From positions 2,294,001 through 2,358,000 of the forward strand of contig CP069394.1 in assembly GCA_016887485.1 (NCBI GenBank): a stretch of DNA of 64,000 nucleotides, read 5' to 3'. A model generated the notes under the pieces. It was given only the letters and a program-made list of their open reading frames with translations, was not told the DNA's origin and ran no database searches. Each line of letters begins with the position of its first letter. Position 1 is the stretch's first letter. The position numbers and the translations under genes were made by a program. The stretch comes from Chloroflexota bacterium (GTDB lineage Bacteria > Chloroflexota > Anaerolineae > Anaerolineales > Anaerolineaceae). Positions 34,385 to 43,214 of this stretch are shown here, piece after piece.

Positions 34385-35200
34385 ATGTTTTTTGAAAGAA
34401 AAACCAAAGATTCTAGCGTTCTGAAGATAATCTTGTTCCCAATTGGATTGATCGCTATATTTTTAACTGTAGCCTCACTGGCTGGATTTGGTCCTGCCTT
34501 ATATATGATTGGTGTAATGTACTTTTTTATATCAGTGATGCCTTTCATCACCTTCCTGAGGACACGGAATGCCGGGTTTTTGGCAGTGACCTTATTTTCG
34601 ATTTTTACGTTTCTGGTTTGTGTCAGCGCTCCTTCTGCCATTAAAGATAAAAGCCAGATAGATCTAATTCCCCTTTTCCTGGTTGGTATGTATATCTCCT
34701 TGATGGTGGTCGCTTACCTAACCTTCAACAGGAAACTCCGCTGGAGAGGACAGGAGATCTTTGAGCTGGCTGCACTTCCCATAGAAGATACCGGGGATAG
34801 CTTCTCTGCCCGTCCCCGTCCAACCGGACAGGTACCCATCAGTAAAACCGAAATGATCCGGTTTGTTGATTTTATGACCAAAAATTTACTTGCCTTCGCT
34901 TTTCGAGAAGACAACCGGGTCATTTTTGTGCTGGCCTTACCCGGAAAGGATACTCCTTATTTGCTTGGTTTAAAAAAGGATTATCTAGAGGATACCTGGG
35001 TCGCGATTGATTTTGACGGCAATATATCGGTAAATATTACTGAAAAAGATTATTTACTCTTCAAAATGGATTTGGATTTCGATCAACTCTGCCAATCCCT
35101 AGGAAATCTGATTCGTGAATTTCTGGAATTATCCAAAAACGGACAGGAATCTCAAATCATTGAAAAAATGAATGCCCTGCGTTTAAACCCTTTCATGTAA
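34385..35200 (+). CDS. Membrane protein with a cytoplasmic C-terminal domain, paired with a winged-helix protein
   Basis: A 271-residue protein with four membrane helices in the first ~125 residues (FPIGLIAIFLTVASLAGFG, LYMIGVMYFFISVMPFI, FLAVTLFSIFTFLVCVSA, LIPLFLVGMYISLMVVAYL). The cytoplasmic domain of ~145 residues contains SKTEMIRFVDFMTKNLLAFAF and LPGKDTPYLLGLKKDY. Ribosome site AGAGAGG. It is followed after 13 bases by the winged-helix gene, and both lie behind the large palindrome. A membrane sensor acting with its regulator is a reasonable hypothesis; no known family is recognised. Confidence 0.68.
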   Translation: MFFERKTKDSSVLKIILFPIGLIAIFLTVASLAGFGPALYMIGVMYFFISVMPFITFLRTRNAGFLAVTLFSIFTFLVCVSAPSAIKDKSQIDLIPLFLVGMYISLMVVAYLTFNRKLRWRGQEIFELAALPIEDTGDSFSARPRPTGQVPISKTEMIRFVDFMTKNLLAFAFREDNRVIFVLALPGKDTPYLLGLKKDYLEDTWVAIDFDGNISVNITEKDYLLFKMDLDFDQLCQSLGNLIREFLELSKNGQESQIIEKMNALRLNPFM

Positions 35201-35213
35201 CATGAGGTGCTTG

Positions 35214-35807
35214 ATGGATTATCAAACTGCTGCAAAATTAGGAGCTTCCCTTTCAAAAGAGTACGCTGAGGATTTTTTTAAGCTATTGGCAAACTATCAG
35301 GATATTTCAGCCTCCGAAGCTGCCTCCAGACTCAATTTACATATACGGACAGCCCAGGATTTCCTGGATGCTCTAACAGACCTTGAGATAGTTAAGAAAA
35401 CTGAAGTTTTTGAAAAGAAGAGACCTTACTTTCGCTTCACACTGATCAAACCAAAAATATATCTCGAACTGGATCTGACTGAATTCGAAAAGGATAACCC
35501 GGGGGAAGGTTTAACCCGCTTAGTGCGTGAGAAAAAAGACAAAGACGCGAACTTTTCAGTAGCTCGCTCTGGTGATAGCTTCAGCGGTGTTACGATCTGG
35601 GAAGGTGCAGGGAGGGAGCGAAAAGAACACAAGATCAGCCTGACAACTCCCCAGGGGAAATTTCTATTCCACCTGCCTTTTCCCAAGGCAAGACCGATGA
35701 CAATTGCTGATATCATGGAGAAATCCGGTGTAGAACCAGATTATTCCACAGAAATTCAGGATATCGTAGATGAATTAATTCGGTTAGAAGTCATTGAAGT
35801 TCTCTGA
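35214..35807 (+). CDS. Winged-helix DNA-binding protein
   Basis: A 197-residue protein. Residues ~10-75 form a winged helix (ISASEAASRLNLHIRTAQDFLDAL; wing VFEKKRPYFRFTL), resembling MarR/ArsR-type readers. The rest is a beta-rich middle (SLTTPQGKFLFHLPFP) and a second small helical unit TIADIMEKSGVEPDYSTEIQDIVDELIRLEVIEVL that looks like another winged-helix half. GAGGTG four bases upstream supports ATG 35214 over ATG 35202. Being last in an operon under a perfect palindrome, autoregulation is the simplest role. Confidence 0.7.
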   Translation: MDYQTAAKLGASLSKEYAEDFFKLLANYQDISASEAASRLNLHIRTAQDFLDALTDLEIVKKTEVFEKKRPYFRFTLIKPKIYLELDLTEFEKDNPGEGLTRLVREKKDKDANFSVARSGDSFSGVTIWEGAGRERKEHKISLTTPQGKFLFHLPFPKARPMTIADIMEKSGVEPDYSTEIQDIVDELIRLEVIEVL

Positions 35808-36362
35808 AAGAGGCGCACCGGAAATCTCCAATTGCCAGGTGACAAGACAAAGGCAAAAAACTCCTACTTAGGAGCATGAGACATGAGAAAAAACAAATTG
35901 ATAATGAACAATATTCACCCCTGAGTCTGCCATTGAAGCATGATCTCAAATGCATCTCTTTTTAACACCCCACAGTAAAAGGGTTCAAAATTACAAGGAT
36001 CAGACCAGATCCTGGACCTGATATGACCTTTAGGCAGTTCGAACCAACAACTGAGTGGATAAAGGCTAGTCATCGACTCGGATATTAAAATAGGATCCAA
36101 TCAATCGGGATACCTTTTTTCCAAATATGACACCCAATGTAATTCATTTTCCGATTCTGCAAGTCAACCTGTTCTGATCAAGGATTGCCAGTTTCGTTAA
36201 ACAAACCTTCAATGACAACTGGATAAGCCTTTCCAAGATACAAGAGCGTATATCTTGTTATTATCCTAACCACATCACATGGGCTCGACACGCGCCCTTC
36301 GAATGGTCCGAACCGCTAACCGAGCGCAAATCAAAATATTTCTAATATTATCGAAATTCCTT
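35808..36362. other. Gene-free stretch of 555 bases
   Basis: AT-rich with short open frames lacking ribosome sites. CTCCTA-ct-TAGGAG (35861-35874) is a small hairpin preceded by six A, so on the minus strand it looks like a weak terminator. Nothing else is seen. Confidence 0.3.
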
Positions 36363-37022
36363 CTATTCCACAACCAGCAGCGGTTCAAGCTCAAGCAGAT
36401 CCTTGGTGAACAACTCCAGGTCAATCAATCCGGTTTCAGGGTCCCGCGCAAGGCCCGAAATAATCAGTTCCAGCCGGCGGGGCAGGCTGAGGGCTAAATC
36501 GGCGTCCACTTCCTCGATAAAGGGTTGCAGGTCTTCAAGGTTATCCTGGGTATCCGCCAGCGCTGCCTGAGCACCCTCTATATTTTCTAAGAAAAGTTCG
36601 ATACGGGCGGTGTTGACATCCACCAAAACCTGGTAGAATTTCATATTTGCTCTGGCAGCAATTAATTCCTCTTCCAGGGCGACAATCTCATTCTCGGCGT
36701 CTTGATTGGCGGTTGTCAGGCGAGCGTTTTCTTGCTCAAGGTCGTCCAATTCCAGATTTGCCTGTTCCAGTTCGACTTTGGTTTGCTCCAGCTCTTTGGA
36801 AAGGGGACTGTAACGGACAAAATGGTTTGTGAGAAAACCAGCAAAAAAGATGGCAGCGACAATCGACAAGCCGATCAGGCCCTTGCGTAAAAAGCGCACA
36901 AATTTACTAGGGGGTTGTTTTTCGGACCTTTTATCCTGGTCTTGTTTTTTAACTTCGGCCGAATCCGATGTTACCGGTTCAGGCTGTGATTCCGGTTGGA
37001 AGGCTTCGCTTTTCTCGTCCAT
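36363..37022 (-). CDS. Single-pass membrane protein with a periplasmic/extracellular coiled coil
   Basis: A 219-residue protein: a charged, disordered cytoplasmic start (~45 residues), one membrane helix (GLIGLSIVAAIFFAGFL), then a long Leu/Glu coiled coil (LEQTKVELEQANLELDDLEQENARL) and a helical C-terminal domain ending ELEPLLVVE. No enzymatic motif. The design resembles small structural or regulatory envelope proteins. Ribosome site AGAGAAGGA upstream on the minus strand. It is part of the accessory block; neighbours give no clue to function. Confidence 0.65.
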   Translation of the reverse strand: MDEKSEAFQPESQPEPVTSDSAEVKKQDQDKRSEKQPPSKFVRFLRKGLIGLSIVAAIFFAGFLTNHFVRYSPLSKELEQTKVELEQANLELDDLEQENARLTTANQDAENEIVALEEELIAARANMKFYQVLVDVNTARIELFLENIEGAQAALADTQDNLEDLQPFIEEVDADLALSLPRRLELIISGLARDPETGLIDLELFTKDLLELEPLLVVE

Positions 37023-37312
37023 TTCTTTTTTCCTTCTCTAGTATTGAGCTTTAATAAGAAAATTAATACCCAAAAATTAACAGGGGTTATTAATATGCGT
37101 AACAGTTGTGAAACTAAAGTGAAATTACTTTTTAATTGTACCTGCGATTATATGTAATTTGTAAGCCCGGTACCACTTCGGGTAGTTCTACCTAAGAACG
37201 AACGAATAAGACATTGATTTCATTTGTTTAAAAAAAGTGATACGAGCTGAGAATATTTGATCATGGGTTAACACTGATTTTCCATTTTTTAATAAATTAT
37301 TGTGACTCCAAT

Positions 37313-38485
37313 TCAGAACCATTTCCATCTAGCCTTGTCAACAGCTCGGCCTTTCCATGTGATGCGTCCTTCCAGGGTATGGATCAAGGAGCGAAAAGCA
37401 ACGCAAATGTTTGCAAGGACTGTGTAAGGATAGAAGAAAGAAAGATAGAACGGGATTTTCATTTCAAGATACGGAATAAGCCAAAGCAGATAGGATAATG
37501 CTATACAAATCATTAGGACATAAGGTTGAGCCTTAAGCGTTCCACAAAAGACCAGTAATGCCATCACAAACAATGGCTCCCAAAACATAATGAATAGCCA
37601 TAGGTAAGTGAACAGGTAAGGAAGTAAACGATAACCGGAGGCTGCAAATAGATTTTTTGTGAATCCGTTTACTGCTTCTCGGCTTGAATGATACATCCGG
37701 CAGGCAATCAAATCGGCCACATAAGTCACTCTCCAACGCAGCCCTTTTTCGTTAATTCTTCGAGCTAAACTGATATCATCTACGACAGAAGAGATAATGC
37801 CATCATGTCCACCAATATCCAAGTAGGCTTCACGGCGGAATAACATCATCTGTCCAACTGCGACAGAAAGAAAAGGCACCTTAAGTTGATAGGCTAATAA
37901 TAGAGGGACAAAGGAAAGGAACGCCCAGGAAAAGAATGGCACCAGTGCCTTTTCGCCCAAGGTATGAATTTCTTGCTTGGGAAAACCAGTAATTAAATCT
38001 GCTTGCGCACCTAATAACGCAGTGACAACCGTTTTTAATGTATCTGGTCGGGCGACCGTATCGGCATCTGTAAAAAACAACAACTCACCTTGTGCCTGAT
38101 GGGAAAGCTGACTGCATGCCCAGTTTTTCCCAACTTGACCATGAGTGGGTTGCACCCCAAGTATGATTCGCAGGTTGGGTTCGGAAAGTGCAATCGTTTC
38201 TAGGATGGCTCTTGAGGCATCGTTTGATTGATCATCAAGCACAATTACCTCAAAGGAAGGATAATCCTGTCCAAGGTAAGATTGAACACAACCGGCTATG
38301 CAACTCTCCTCGTTGCGAACTGGGATAAGAATGGAGACCACAGGAAATTTCTCTGTTGGAGAATAACGCCGGATGCGGTGAGTGATCCAAATATTGCTTA
38401 ATAGAATCAGCAAAAGGACCAACTGAAAGAAGATAATATGGTCGATTAAGGTGACCGTTAAATAATCAACCAATATTGAAATCAT
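37313..38485 (-). CDS. Membrane-bound family 2 glycosyltransferase
   Basis: A 390-residue GT2 enzyme. An N-terminal helix anchors the catalytic domain, which starts VVSILIPVRNEE and has the nucleotide-binding DDQSND (84-89), the metal-binding DAD (140-142) and the acceptor-side VVDDISLARRI (234-244, a change from the common ED). Four C-terminal helices follow (LFTYLWLFIMFWEPLFVMALLVF and others). This layout fits transferases acting on lipids, such as carotenoid or hopanoid-type glycosyltransferases. It overlaps the plsY-like gene by four bases (ATGA), linking it to lipid synthesis. Confidence 0.82.
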   Translation of the reverse strand: MISILVDYLTVTLIDHIIFFQLVLLLILLSNIWITHRIRRYSPTEKFPVVSILIPVRNEESCIAGCVQSYLGQDYPSFEVIVLDDQSNDASRAILETIALSEPNLRIILGVQPTHGQVGKNWACSQLSHQAQGELLFFTDADTVARPDTLKTVVTALLGAQADLITGFPKQEIHTLGEKALVPFFSWAFLSFVPLLLAYQLKVPFLSVAVGQMMLFRREAYLDIGGHDGIISSVVDDISLARRINEKGLRWRVTYVADLIACRMYHSSREAVNGFTKNLFAASGYRLLPYLFTYLWLFIMFWEPLFVMALLVFCGTLKAQPYVLMICIALSYLLWLIPYLEMKIPFYLSFFYPYTVLANICVAFRSLIHTLEGRITWKGRAVDKARWKWF

Positions 38486-39090
38486 GATTTTTTATTCGAG
38501 AACAACTTTGATATCCATGGGCGAAGGTGGATGCCCTTGCGCAGATCATTTCGGTGAGTCCATCCCAGGATAAGAACTTCACCGAACCAAACGGCAAGGA
38601 AAAGTGGCTCAGGCAGCCAAAGAAAGAGTACCGCCAAGATTCCACTCAACCCAAGGATTGCAGACCAACCTGGAGGCGTAAAAAGCGCTATCCCTATCAC
38701 TGCCCCCAGAACCGCTGGGATGGATAGTTTCCAAATGGTTAGCCCTATCCAGACACCCAGAGCGGTCGCCAATGCTTTACCGCCATGGAAACGGAGGAAA
38801 GGTGAAAAAACGTGCCCAAGGATTGGCGCGACCGCAATCAGCAGCATGGGCAGACCTCGTATTCCAAAATTAAAATAAGCCCAACCGACCGGAACAGCGG
38901 CTTTGCTGACGTCTAACACCAAAGCTAAAAGACCGACCCATTTATTTCCAGTCTTGAAGGCATTAGCCGCACCCGGATTGCCATCACCAAACTTTCTTAC
39001 ATCCTCGCCAAGCAGGATCTCTCCTAACCAAACTGAAAACGGAAAAGAGCCGAAAAGAAATGCCAGGGGGATAAAGGCATAGGGAAGCAT
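38482..39090 (-). CDS. plsY: Glycerol-3-phosphate acyltransferase PlsY-like
   Basis: A 202-residue membrane acyltransferase that makes lysophosphatidate from acyl-phosphate. The three PlsY motifs are visible: GSFPFSVWLGEILLGEDVRKFGDGNPGAANAF in the first loop, GHVFSPFLRFHGGKALATALG in the second (HGGKA where most have KGGKG), and ILGWTHRNDLRKGI in the third. About six helices. The altered second motif and the location in an accessory block suggest a second, specialised copy, cotranscribed with the GT2 gene to build a glycolipid; that role is inference. Confidence 0.85.
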   Translation of the reverse strand: MLPYAFIPLAFLFGSFPFSVWLGEILLGEDVRKFGDGNPGAANAFKTGNKWVGLLALVLDVSKAAVPVGWAYFNFGIRGLPMLLIAVAPILGHVFSPFLRFHGGKALATALGVWIGLTIWKLSIPAVLGAVIGIALFTPPGWSAILGLSGILAVLFLWLPEPLFLAVWFGEVLILGWTHRNDLRKGIHLRPWISKLFSNKKS

Positions 39091-39346
39091 GTAAGACGAT
39101 CCTTTTTTGAGCCGACCTAAATGCTAAAAAAACAACTTCTTAATTTATTGTAATATGGAATGGCGTAATTATCGCATGGTATGCTGATAAATCATGGGAT
39201 TATTATTATTAATTAATTGGACTAATAACCCTGACCTGTGGGAAGGTCGAGCTTTTGCCCGAGCGGTTATGCTTTCAAATTAATTTTAATTGTCTTTCTT
39301 TTCTAATATTACAGCACAGGATCAGCCCTTTGCCTTCAAGCCTATT

Positions 39347-39775
39347 CTAAACTGACCCCCGCATCATACACCAAAATGATAACTGATATTTTGGTATGCA
39401 AGCCGTATGTAAAAGGTCAAAACCATGTTTCTGATAGTACCGAACATTTTTCTCATCATGGGTTTCGAGATAGATTGGCATTTTTTGGGCATCGGCCTGG
39501 GCCAAAAGTGGTTGCATGAGCGCTGAACCAATGCCTAGGGATTTTTTGGCGGGCTCAACAGCCAGACCCCACAGATAATAATGCGGGCGGTTTTTCATTA
39601 ACGCGATGTGTGTAGCGCCAACAAAATTCTCACATTCCATGGAGCGCATATAGTTGCGAAGGCCCAGGCGCCCTTGATATTGAGCGTGAGCGTGGCAGCA
39701 CTCTAACCCACAACCAGCCTGTTTTGTCCGCTTACTGAAAACGGCCATAATTTGGGCGATATGTCCCAACTGCAC
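39347..39775 (-). CDS. GNAT acetyltransferase, 5'-truncated (probable pseudogene)
   Basis: The C-terminal ~100 residues of this 142-codon frame are a typical GNAT: FVGATHIALM, LWGLAVEPAKKSLGIGSALMQPLL (acetyl-CoA loop), MPIYLETHDEKNVRYYQKHGF and LSFWCMMRG. The N-terminal ~70 residues expected for this kind are missing. Instead the frame runs into the nadK-like promoter sequence of the composite scar (from about 39735), so the first ~15 codons are antisense to that scar and have no ribosome site. The scar thus appears to have cut off the 5' end of the gene. Confidence 0.6.
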   Translation of the reverse strand: MQLGHIAQIMAVFSKRTKQAGCGLECCHAHAQYQGRLGLRNYMRSMECENFVGATHIALMKNRPHYYLWGLAVEPAKKSLGIGSALMQPLLAQADAQKMPIYLETHDEKNVRYYQKHGFDLLHTACIPKYQLSFWCMMRGSV

Positions 39776-40027
39776 CCATCCCCCAAAAGATCGCCGTTTT
39801 GGCCAATCCAGTCATTGACTAATGTTGGACTCTATCAGATTGAACTCGCGGGCTGGCTGAACCCCTAATTCATGGTGAACTTTTAATGGACAGCGGATGG
39901 AGCGGTGGGGTTACGGCAGGTCAAAGTGGTTTCGATCTATCGGGTCGCGTTTCCGCAGCTATCGCTGGAATTTATCGCCGATGGATTTGACCCGGAGAAT
40001 CTGGCCGTGATCACCTGGGTGGAGTGA
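39735..40027 (+). pseudogene. Composite scar A: nadK promoter and 5' end joined to the 3' end of the beta-propeller lipoprotein
   Basis: 39735-39818 matches the nadK start region: GGCCATAATTTGGGCGATATG, then the first codons (ATG at 39761) nearly base for base except one lost C, a frameshift. From 39830 it matches the lipoprotein gene: CTCTATCAGATTGA (as at 33067), GGCTGGCTGAAC (as at 33508), and from 39932 the final ~96 bases with about 12 differences by eye, ending at the equivalent TGA. Homology continues past the stop. It is not translatable as either protein. Confidence 0.85.
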
Positions 40028-40161
40028 GGGGAGTATCAAGCGGATAAATATTTTTTTCCACCTTGGCAAACAGAATATTAATCCTGATCAATAGGACTTA
40101 ACTATTTTTGTCAGGACTGAAAAAATTAATCAAGAAATTTTGCCCTCATAATTTAAGAAAA

Positions 40162-40815
40162 TTATTTTCCCGTAAATGGTATTTGATACTGCGCTGGATT
40201 AAGAATACAAATGACGATTTTCCCGTTTCGAAGATGGAGTAACGCCGTTCCATTTACGCCATCCCCCCATTCCCAGGCGAAAGCAAGTGTATTATCCCCA
40301 ATCATTAAGGGATCCCCAAGAATAATGAACTCCTGACTACGGTCACCATGTATTGTTGCCAAACGGATAAATTCTTGCTCATCTACTCGATCAGCCAAAT
40401 GACTGGTATCATCCGTCATTATGGCGTCATGGACATTGGATGCCGTTGTCAATACACCGTCATCAGTAAAAAGCGCTCTCACCTGTTCATAATCCCCACT
40501 TTCAAAAGCAGCCTTGAAATTAGAAATAATTAATTCTGATCCATTAGAATAATTAGCGGTTTCTTGTTCCGTTGGCTTCACAATCTCTTCACATGATTGT
40601 GTTGTTTGAACAATGGGTGTTGATGATCTTGCATCTAATAACTCATTTTCTAACGTTTTCACTCGGTTCCGCTCAGAATATCCCCAAATCAGTGATCCAG
40701 CAAATAAAACCGACGTTATAAAGGAAAAAGCTAAGATCCAACGATTCGGTCTTCTTTTTTCCTGCTGTTTGTTAGTAGAAGGGTCAGAAATCTCATCAGG
40801 ATTATTTGCAGGCAT
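40162..40815 (-). CDS. Membrane-anchored protein with an NTF2/SnoaL-like domain
   Basis: A 217-residue protein: cytoplasmic polar start (~25 residues), one membrane helix (WILAFSFITSVLFAGSLIWGY), a short coiled linker (RVKTLENELLDA), and from about residue 95 an SnoaL-like alpha+beta cone: IISNFKAAFESGDYEQVRALFTDDGVL, then AFAWEWGDGVNGTALLHLRNGKIV. Such domains bind small ligands or serve as scaffolds. AAGGAG precedes the ATG on the minus strand. Role unknown. Confidence 0.68.
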   Translation of the reverse strand: MPANNPDEISDPSTNKQQEKRRPNRWILAFSFITSVLFAGSLIWGYSERNRVKTLENELLDARSSTPIVQTTQSCEEIVKPTEQETANYSNGSELIISNFKAAFESGDYEQVRALFTDDGVLTTASNVHDAIMTDDTSHLADRVDEQEFIRLATIHGDRSQEFIILGDPLMIGDNTLAFAWEWGDGVNGTALLHLRNGKIVICILNPAQYQIPFTGK

Positions 40816-41394
40816 CTCTACTCCTTAAATACACTAAATTGTCAATAAAAGGCTTTTTATTCCGAAAAGATATGAATTGCTTGGCCCGAGAACAGTTAGG
40901 AAGCAGCTTTAGAAAATGCGGTGAATTTATTTGGGATGGGAAGCAAGGATTTCGTCAATATTAATTATATAAAGAAAAAATAGGGAAACGCAAGCCTGTA
41001 AAATAAAAAGGAAAGGAAACCATTCGGAAAAAGTATCAACCCATTGGGATTGTGTTCTCGGATTTTAGAAAAAGAGAATCAGATAGTCCTCTTGGGGATC
41101 AAGTTATCATAACCAATATGTGATAACATAAAAATGATAAGAATTTAGCCAAGTTGTGCAGTTTGGGCCATAGACAATATCTTCTTATATAAGGATCGCC
41201 GGTATTGGTGATCGACCTTCCATTATCTTTCACCAGGCATCTCCCTAAAAATTCCCTTGCAGAGTCCTTTGCACAACCAATGACTATATTGGTCTAATAA
41301 TGCCCACATACTTATAGATTAAGCCTCTATTACTATAAATAATTAGCGTCTTACAAGCAGGAAAATTATCCTCAAACTGGTGGAAGGATTAGAA
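40816..41394. other. Gene-free AT-rich stretch with one inverted repeat
   Basis: No credible gene in 579 bases. GTTATCA (41103-41109) and TGATAAC (41121-41127) form an inverted repeat with an 11-base spacer that could be a regulator site for the HEAT-repeat gene. Confidence 0.3.
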
Positions 41395-41802
41395 ATGTCC
41401 CCAAGTGAAAATGTTAGCGAACTGGCGAAAGCGTTATCTCATCAGGAGCGGAGTGTTCGGATAAATACTGTCCTTGCGCTTAAAAAGATTGGCAATTCAG
41501 ATGTTGTCGATCCACTGATCGAAGCCATGAAAGATCAGGATTTTGGTGTACGGGCTTTTGCTGCAGAAGCTCTTGGAGAAATCGGAGATCTGAGAGCGTT
41601 AGAGCCACTGATACATGCTTTGAATGACGCGAATTATGGCGTTCGACGAGATGCAGCGACAGCACTTGGTGCATTAGGTGATGAGCGAGCAGTAGAGGCA
41701 CTCACAAGAGCCATGAAACGTCACGATACTGGTTTTTGTTACGAAGATGACCGTGTCTATGAGGAAACAAAAAAGGCTCTGGAAAAAATCCAGGGGAATT
41801 GA
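41395..41802 (+). CDS. Small HEAT-repeat (PBS-lyase type) protein
   Basis: A 135-residue protein of about three and a half HEAT-like repeats: VRINTVLALKKIGNSDVVDPLIEAMKD, VRAFAAEALGEIGDLRALEPLIHALND, VRRDAATALGALGDERAVEALTRAMKR, and a partial last unit. These form a helical solenoid for protein binding; related repeats occur in phycobilisome lyases and in many uncharacterised proteins. ATG 41395 follows GGAAGGA; the in-frame GTG at 41380 overlaps that site. It is near-complete and GC-richer than its surroundings. Confidence 0.82.
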   Translation: MSPSENVSELAKALSHQERSVRINTVLALKKIGNSDVVDPLIEAMKDQDFGVRAFAAEALGEIGDLRALEPLIHALNDANYGVRRDAATALGALGDERAVEALTRAMKRHDTGFCYEDDRVYEETKKALEKIQGN

Positions 41803-41859
41803 ACACCGTTTATTCAGAGTGTGTCCTGCTGTGTGAGAAAATTCACGCCCATTTGGTTC

Positions 41860-42074
41860 ACCTACTGAAAACGGCCATAATTAGGGCAATATGTCCCAAC
41901 TGCACGCGTCACCCCAAAATAACGCCATTTTAGCGAATTTGGTCATTGATTAATTTGGGCTCTAGTAGATTGCCCCCCTCTGGCTGATTACACACTCAAA
42001 CGATGATGAGCTATTCCTAGGATGCCGGTGGCTTTGACCCGGAGAATTTGCCCGTGATCACCTGGGTGGAGTGA
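41860..42074 (+). pseudogene. Composite scar B: second nadK 5'-lipoprotein 3' relic
   Basis: Same build as scar A but more decayed. CTACTGAAAACGGCCATAATTAGGGCAATATG (ATG at 41891) matches the nadK promoter/start. The junction GTCATTGATTAAT...GGGCTCTA parallels scar A (GTCATTGACTAAT...GGACTCTA), and ACGATGATGAGCTATTCC and the ~50-base end to TGA at 42074 match the lipoprotein gene. The shared junction shows both scars descend from one rearranged sequence. Confidence 0.8.
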
Positions 42075-42125
42075 GGGTGTTATCCGAGCGGATAAATTCG
42101 CTTCTCCTATATGGCTAATAATTTT

Positions 42126-42380
42126 CTAAAAATATTCGCCTTCTTCCGGAGTGAAATCTAAAGAATCGCCAAATGCTTGAATGTCGACAATAGGTGTTAC
42201 CCAGCACCTGCAATTATCACATTCTGACATCAAACTCTCAACCTCATCAAGAAGAAATTCCTTTTCTGATCTAGATCTACAAATGTCACAAACGAAGTCG
42301 TCATTGACAGTATGCCACTTTACAGACCTAATGCATCCCCCTTCTCTCCATTCATTCACTAAATCATGCAATTCTGGCAT
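42126..42380 (-). CDS. MuF-like zinc-binding mini-protein
   Basis: An 84-residue protein with VKWHTVNDDFVCDICRSR followed by ECDNCRCWVTPIVD. This Cys pattern (CxxC ... CxxCxC) and the wording strongly recall the C-terminal segment of phage head morphogenesis (Mu gpF/SPP1 gp7) proteins, where the NCRC motif closes a zinc-binding unit, here without the rest of that protein. GGGAGT lies before the ATG on the minus strand. It may be a phage-derived fragment kept as a small protein; function unknown. Confidence 0.6.
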   Translation of the reverse strand: MPELHDLVNEWREGGCIRSVKWHTVNDDFVCDICRSRSEKEFLLDEVESLMSECDNCRCWVTPIVDIQAFGDSLDFTPEEGEYF

Positions 42381-42450
42381 TTTGACTCCCTACTTAAAAT
42401 ATGAGGGTTAGGAAATGATATGAGTTGAGAATGTTAGACCAAACAACAAT

Positions 42451-43161
42451 TTACATCATGTGTTGATTATAATCTGTGGATGAATTCGCCCCCGTAATTA
42501 TATCTTTAGGATCTAGGCGTATACATCCAGCATCTTCAGGAGAAAATTCTCTTGGCCAATTGGTTTTACTATCATAAGTCGCATTCTTCCAGCAAGTCTT
42601 ACTGTTGTAGATTGCATCTGTAAAATCTGTCCCCGACAGGTGAGATTCTTCAAAAGATGCACCTTCAATATGTGCCCTGATAAATTTACACCCTTCCAGG
42701 TGAGCCTCATCAAAGACAGCATTAATAAGAATAGCTTCTACAAATATCGCTCTTTCGAGGTGGGCTTTCTTTAGGACTACATTTTCAAAATTTACCTTAC
42801 TCAAATCTATTTCTTTTAAAACAGAATATGACAATTGCGCATTAACCATCGAGCCATCAGTTAACCATTCCTTATTTTTGGCCTGATAGTATGCATCAAT
42901 TGAGAAGTATTTTGAGGGGTTGCCTAGATTTCTAAGTATTCTGCGTTTTTCCTCCCGCTCAAGGTATTTATGAGTAATGAAATCAAGGACAAGGATTGTA
43001 AAACCCATACCAATAAGTTCCGGATGAACATTAACAAGAAGATCTTGCCAATCTAAATTATTAGAAAAAAGCGTACAAAAATATGGACTTAACCCAAAGC
43101 CGAGGAGAACAAATCCTAAGAAAGCAATTATCCATTTCCAACAATTCGAATTACTATTCAT
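42451..43161 (-). CDS. Pentapeptide-repeat membrane protein
   Basis: A 236-residue protein with two N-terminal membrane helices (WIIAFLGFVLLGFGL; ELIGMGFTILVLDFI), a basic coiled segment (KYLEREEKRRIL), and about fifteen pentapeptide units from ~105 to 185 (VNFEN VVLKK AHLER AIFVE AILIN AVFDE AHLEG), which stack as a four-sided helix. C-terminus is polar. The frame is AT-rich. Pentapeptide-repeat proteins range from gyrase protectors to membrane-associated adaptors; the membrane anchor favours the latter. Confidence 0.78.
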   Translation of the reverse strand: MNSNSNCWKWIIAFLGFVLLGFGLSPYFCTLFSNNLDWQDLLVNVHPELIGMGFTILVLDFITHKYLEREEKRRILRNLGNPSKYFSIDAYYQAKNKEWLTDGSMVNAQLSYSVLKEIDLSKVNFENVVLKKAHLERAIFVEAILINAVFDEAHLEGCKFIRAHIEGASFEESHLSGTDFTDAIYNSKTCWKNATYDSKTNWPREFSPEDAGCIRLDPKDIITGANSSTDYNQHMM

Positions 43162-43214
43162 AACAACCCCTTTAGAATTCTATCCAATAATGCTATCGAG
43201 ATCGGTTTTTTAAA

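Noticed and set aside
36363-37022. Flagellar or divisome-type coiled-coil assignment
   Set aside because: One membrane helix plus coiled coil is too general to name a family.
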